Shown here in pieces: positions 20,652-21,635 of a stretch of 21,635 nucleotides of DNA. Position numbers and translations under genes: made by a program. The notes beneath the pieces were generated by a model. That model did no database searches. It was not told the origin of the DNA and worked only from the letters and a program-made list of their open reading frames with translations. The stretch is from Saccoglossus kowalevskii (taxonomy: Eukaryota; Hemichordata; Enteropneusta; Harrimaniidae): positions 78,967 to 100,601 of the forward strand of contig NW_003135363.1 of assembly GCF_000003605.2 (NCBI RefSeq). The letters run 5' to 3'. How positions within the stretch are numbered: position 1 is the first letter of the stretch; each line of letters begins with the position of its first letter.

Positions 20652-21635
20652 AACGTTATTACTCATTGCGTATTGTACATCCATCATGGGTTTCATTAAA
20701 TTGTTCATTTGACCGGAAATGTGTTGTTATATTTCGTGTTATTCGTGTCCGAGTGAGTGGCACGCGTTCAGTGCTGATTTGTCTATGTGCGCACACGTTA
20801 TGTGTAAATGTCGCGGCTTTTGAAATGTCGAACAACCACACGTAATTTTGGTAGTTATTATGGAATATAAATCCATATGAATTATTGGAAGTGTGATAAC
20901 ACAGCTATTAGTGAAATAGGGAAGATTCTGGATGTTGTCATAGGAAACTTGGGCAGAAGAAATCTTGCAATGCATTCTTTTACAAAACGTTAGTTTTATT
21001 TGATATAATAATACAAATATTGACCCCAGCTTCGGTCGATATACAGGTATGCGGGCCATCAGAGAGCATTATTGACCTCGGCTCATGGTCGTATTAAAAG
21101 ATTGACCGACAATTAATTATTAGTAGTATTGATTATATCACCGATGCACAACGGTACACCTTGTGAAAGCAACAGCTGAACAAATATAATTATGAATATG
21201 AGAATATTTTCAAATTGTTTGTGATTTTGAAAAGCCTCGGTCAGATAGATATATTTACTATAATAATAATAATTTCGTTGGAATATGTTGAGATGTTGTT
21301 GGCATGGCAATAGTTATTTTGTGACGTGTTTGAAGATTAAACATGTTTTGCAAAAAAATATATCGATTTATATGCACTCCTACTAATCGCATAACATATA
21401 CGTGTTGTATAATGTTAGGAATAACGATCAAGTGTTCGTAAAGCTGGTCAACACGAGTGATGTAAATCTTGGGTGACGTCATTGCACTAATGGCGTCATG
21501 GTCTAAATTCAGTTTGTCGTGATTACCCTACAGCTCTACTATTGATGAAGAGTATGTTACCACGTGATGGATTATGATTGCCAACAATTGTATCTTAATG
21601 TTCTTACGGGTTATATGATAATCCGAGGCAACGTC
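20652..21635. other. Non-coding right flank
   Basis: No further gene is supported. A perfect TGACGTCA lies at 21474-21481. If the candidate first exon is real, this would be its first intron. Confidence 0.5.

Overview
This is an AT-rich (about two-thirds A+T by eye), gene-poor stretch of a eukaryotic nuclear genome. There is no bacterial-style gene packing. The supportable coding signals are short open segments next to splice-site-like sequences and AATAAA signals, which points to an animal gene with large introns. The word TACATGTA occurs at least six times and the background looks like that of a marine invertebrate, possibly a mollusc. That placement is a low-certainty inference. About 110-codon open frames are expected by chance in DNA of this length and composition, so most open frames were not annotated.

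Left part (1-2650). A 1.18-kb minisatellite of about 53 copies of a 22-bp CpG-dense unit fills 680-1855. It lies about 335 bp upstream of the best coding signal in the window. That signal is an exon at 2191-2540 encoding the membrane-spanning segment and basic cytoplasmic tail of a probable type I single-pass membrane protein. It is followed by a polyadenylation signal at 2636. The stop codon of this exon overlaps a consensus 5' splice site. The reading phase of that site fits a second candidate exon at 6715-6904, whose product ends in a class I PDZ-ligand-like -TRL. The gene may therefore have two alternative cytoplasmic tails. The rest of the gene would lie to the left of the window.

Middle (2650-8200). 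A 290-bp element at 5432-5721 has 20/21-matching terminal inverted repeats and carries a degraded tRNA-like block (A box and B box, minus strand). Near 4181-4268 there is an NRF1-like palindrome next to a perfect cAMP-response element and a TATA-like stretch. A hairpin with AATAAA lies at 7664-7691. A simple repeat and a degenerate 16-bp minisatellite occupy 8001-8176.

Right part (8200-21635). This is mostly featureless AT-rich DNA. It holds an RFX X-box palindrome at 8645, a CAA microsatellite at 9425, a 3'-UTR-like end at 19338-19366, and a CpG-rich block (about 20310-20660) preceded by CCAAT and octamer words. The CpG block contains an 81-codon frame that stays open from an ATG up to a donor-like site, and it may be the start of another gene. 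Nothing in the window could be matched to a named gene.
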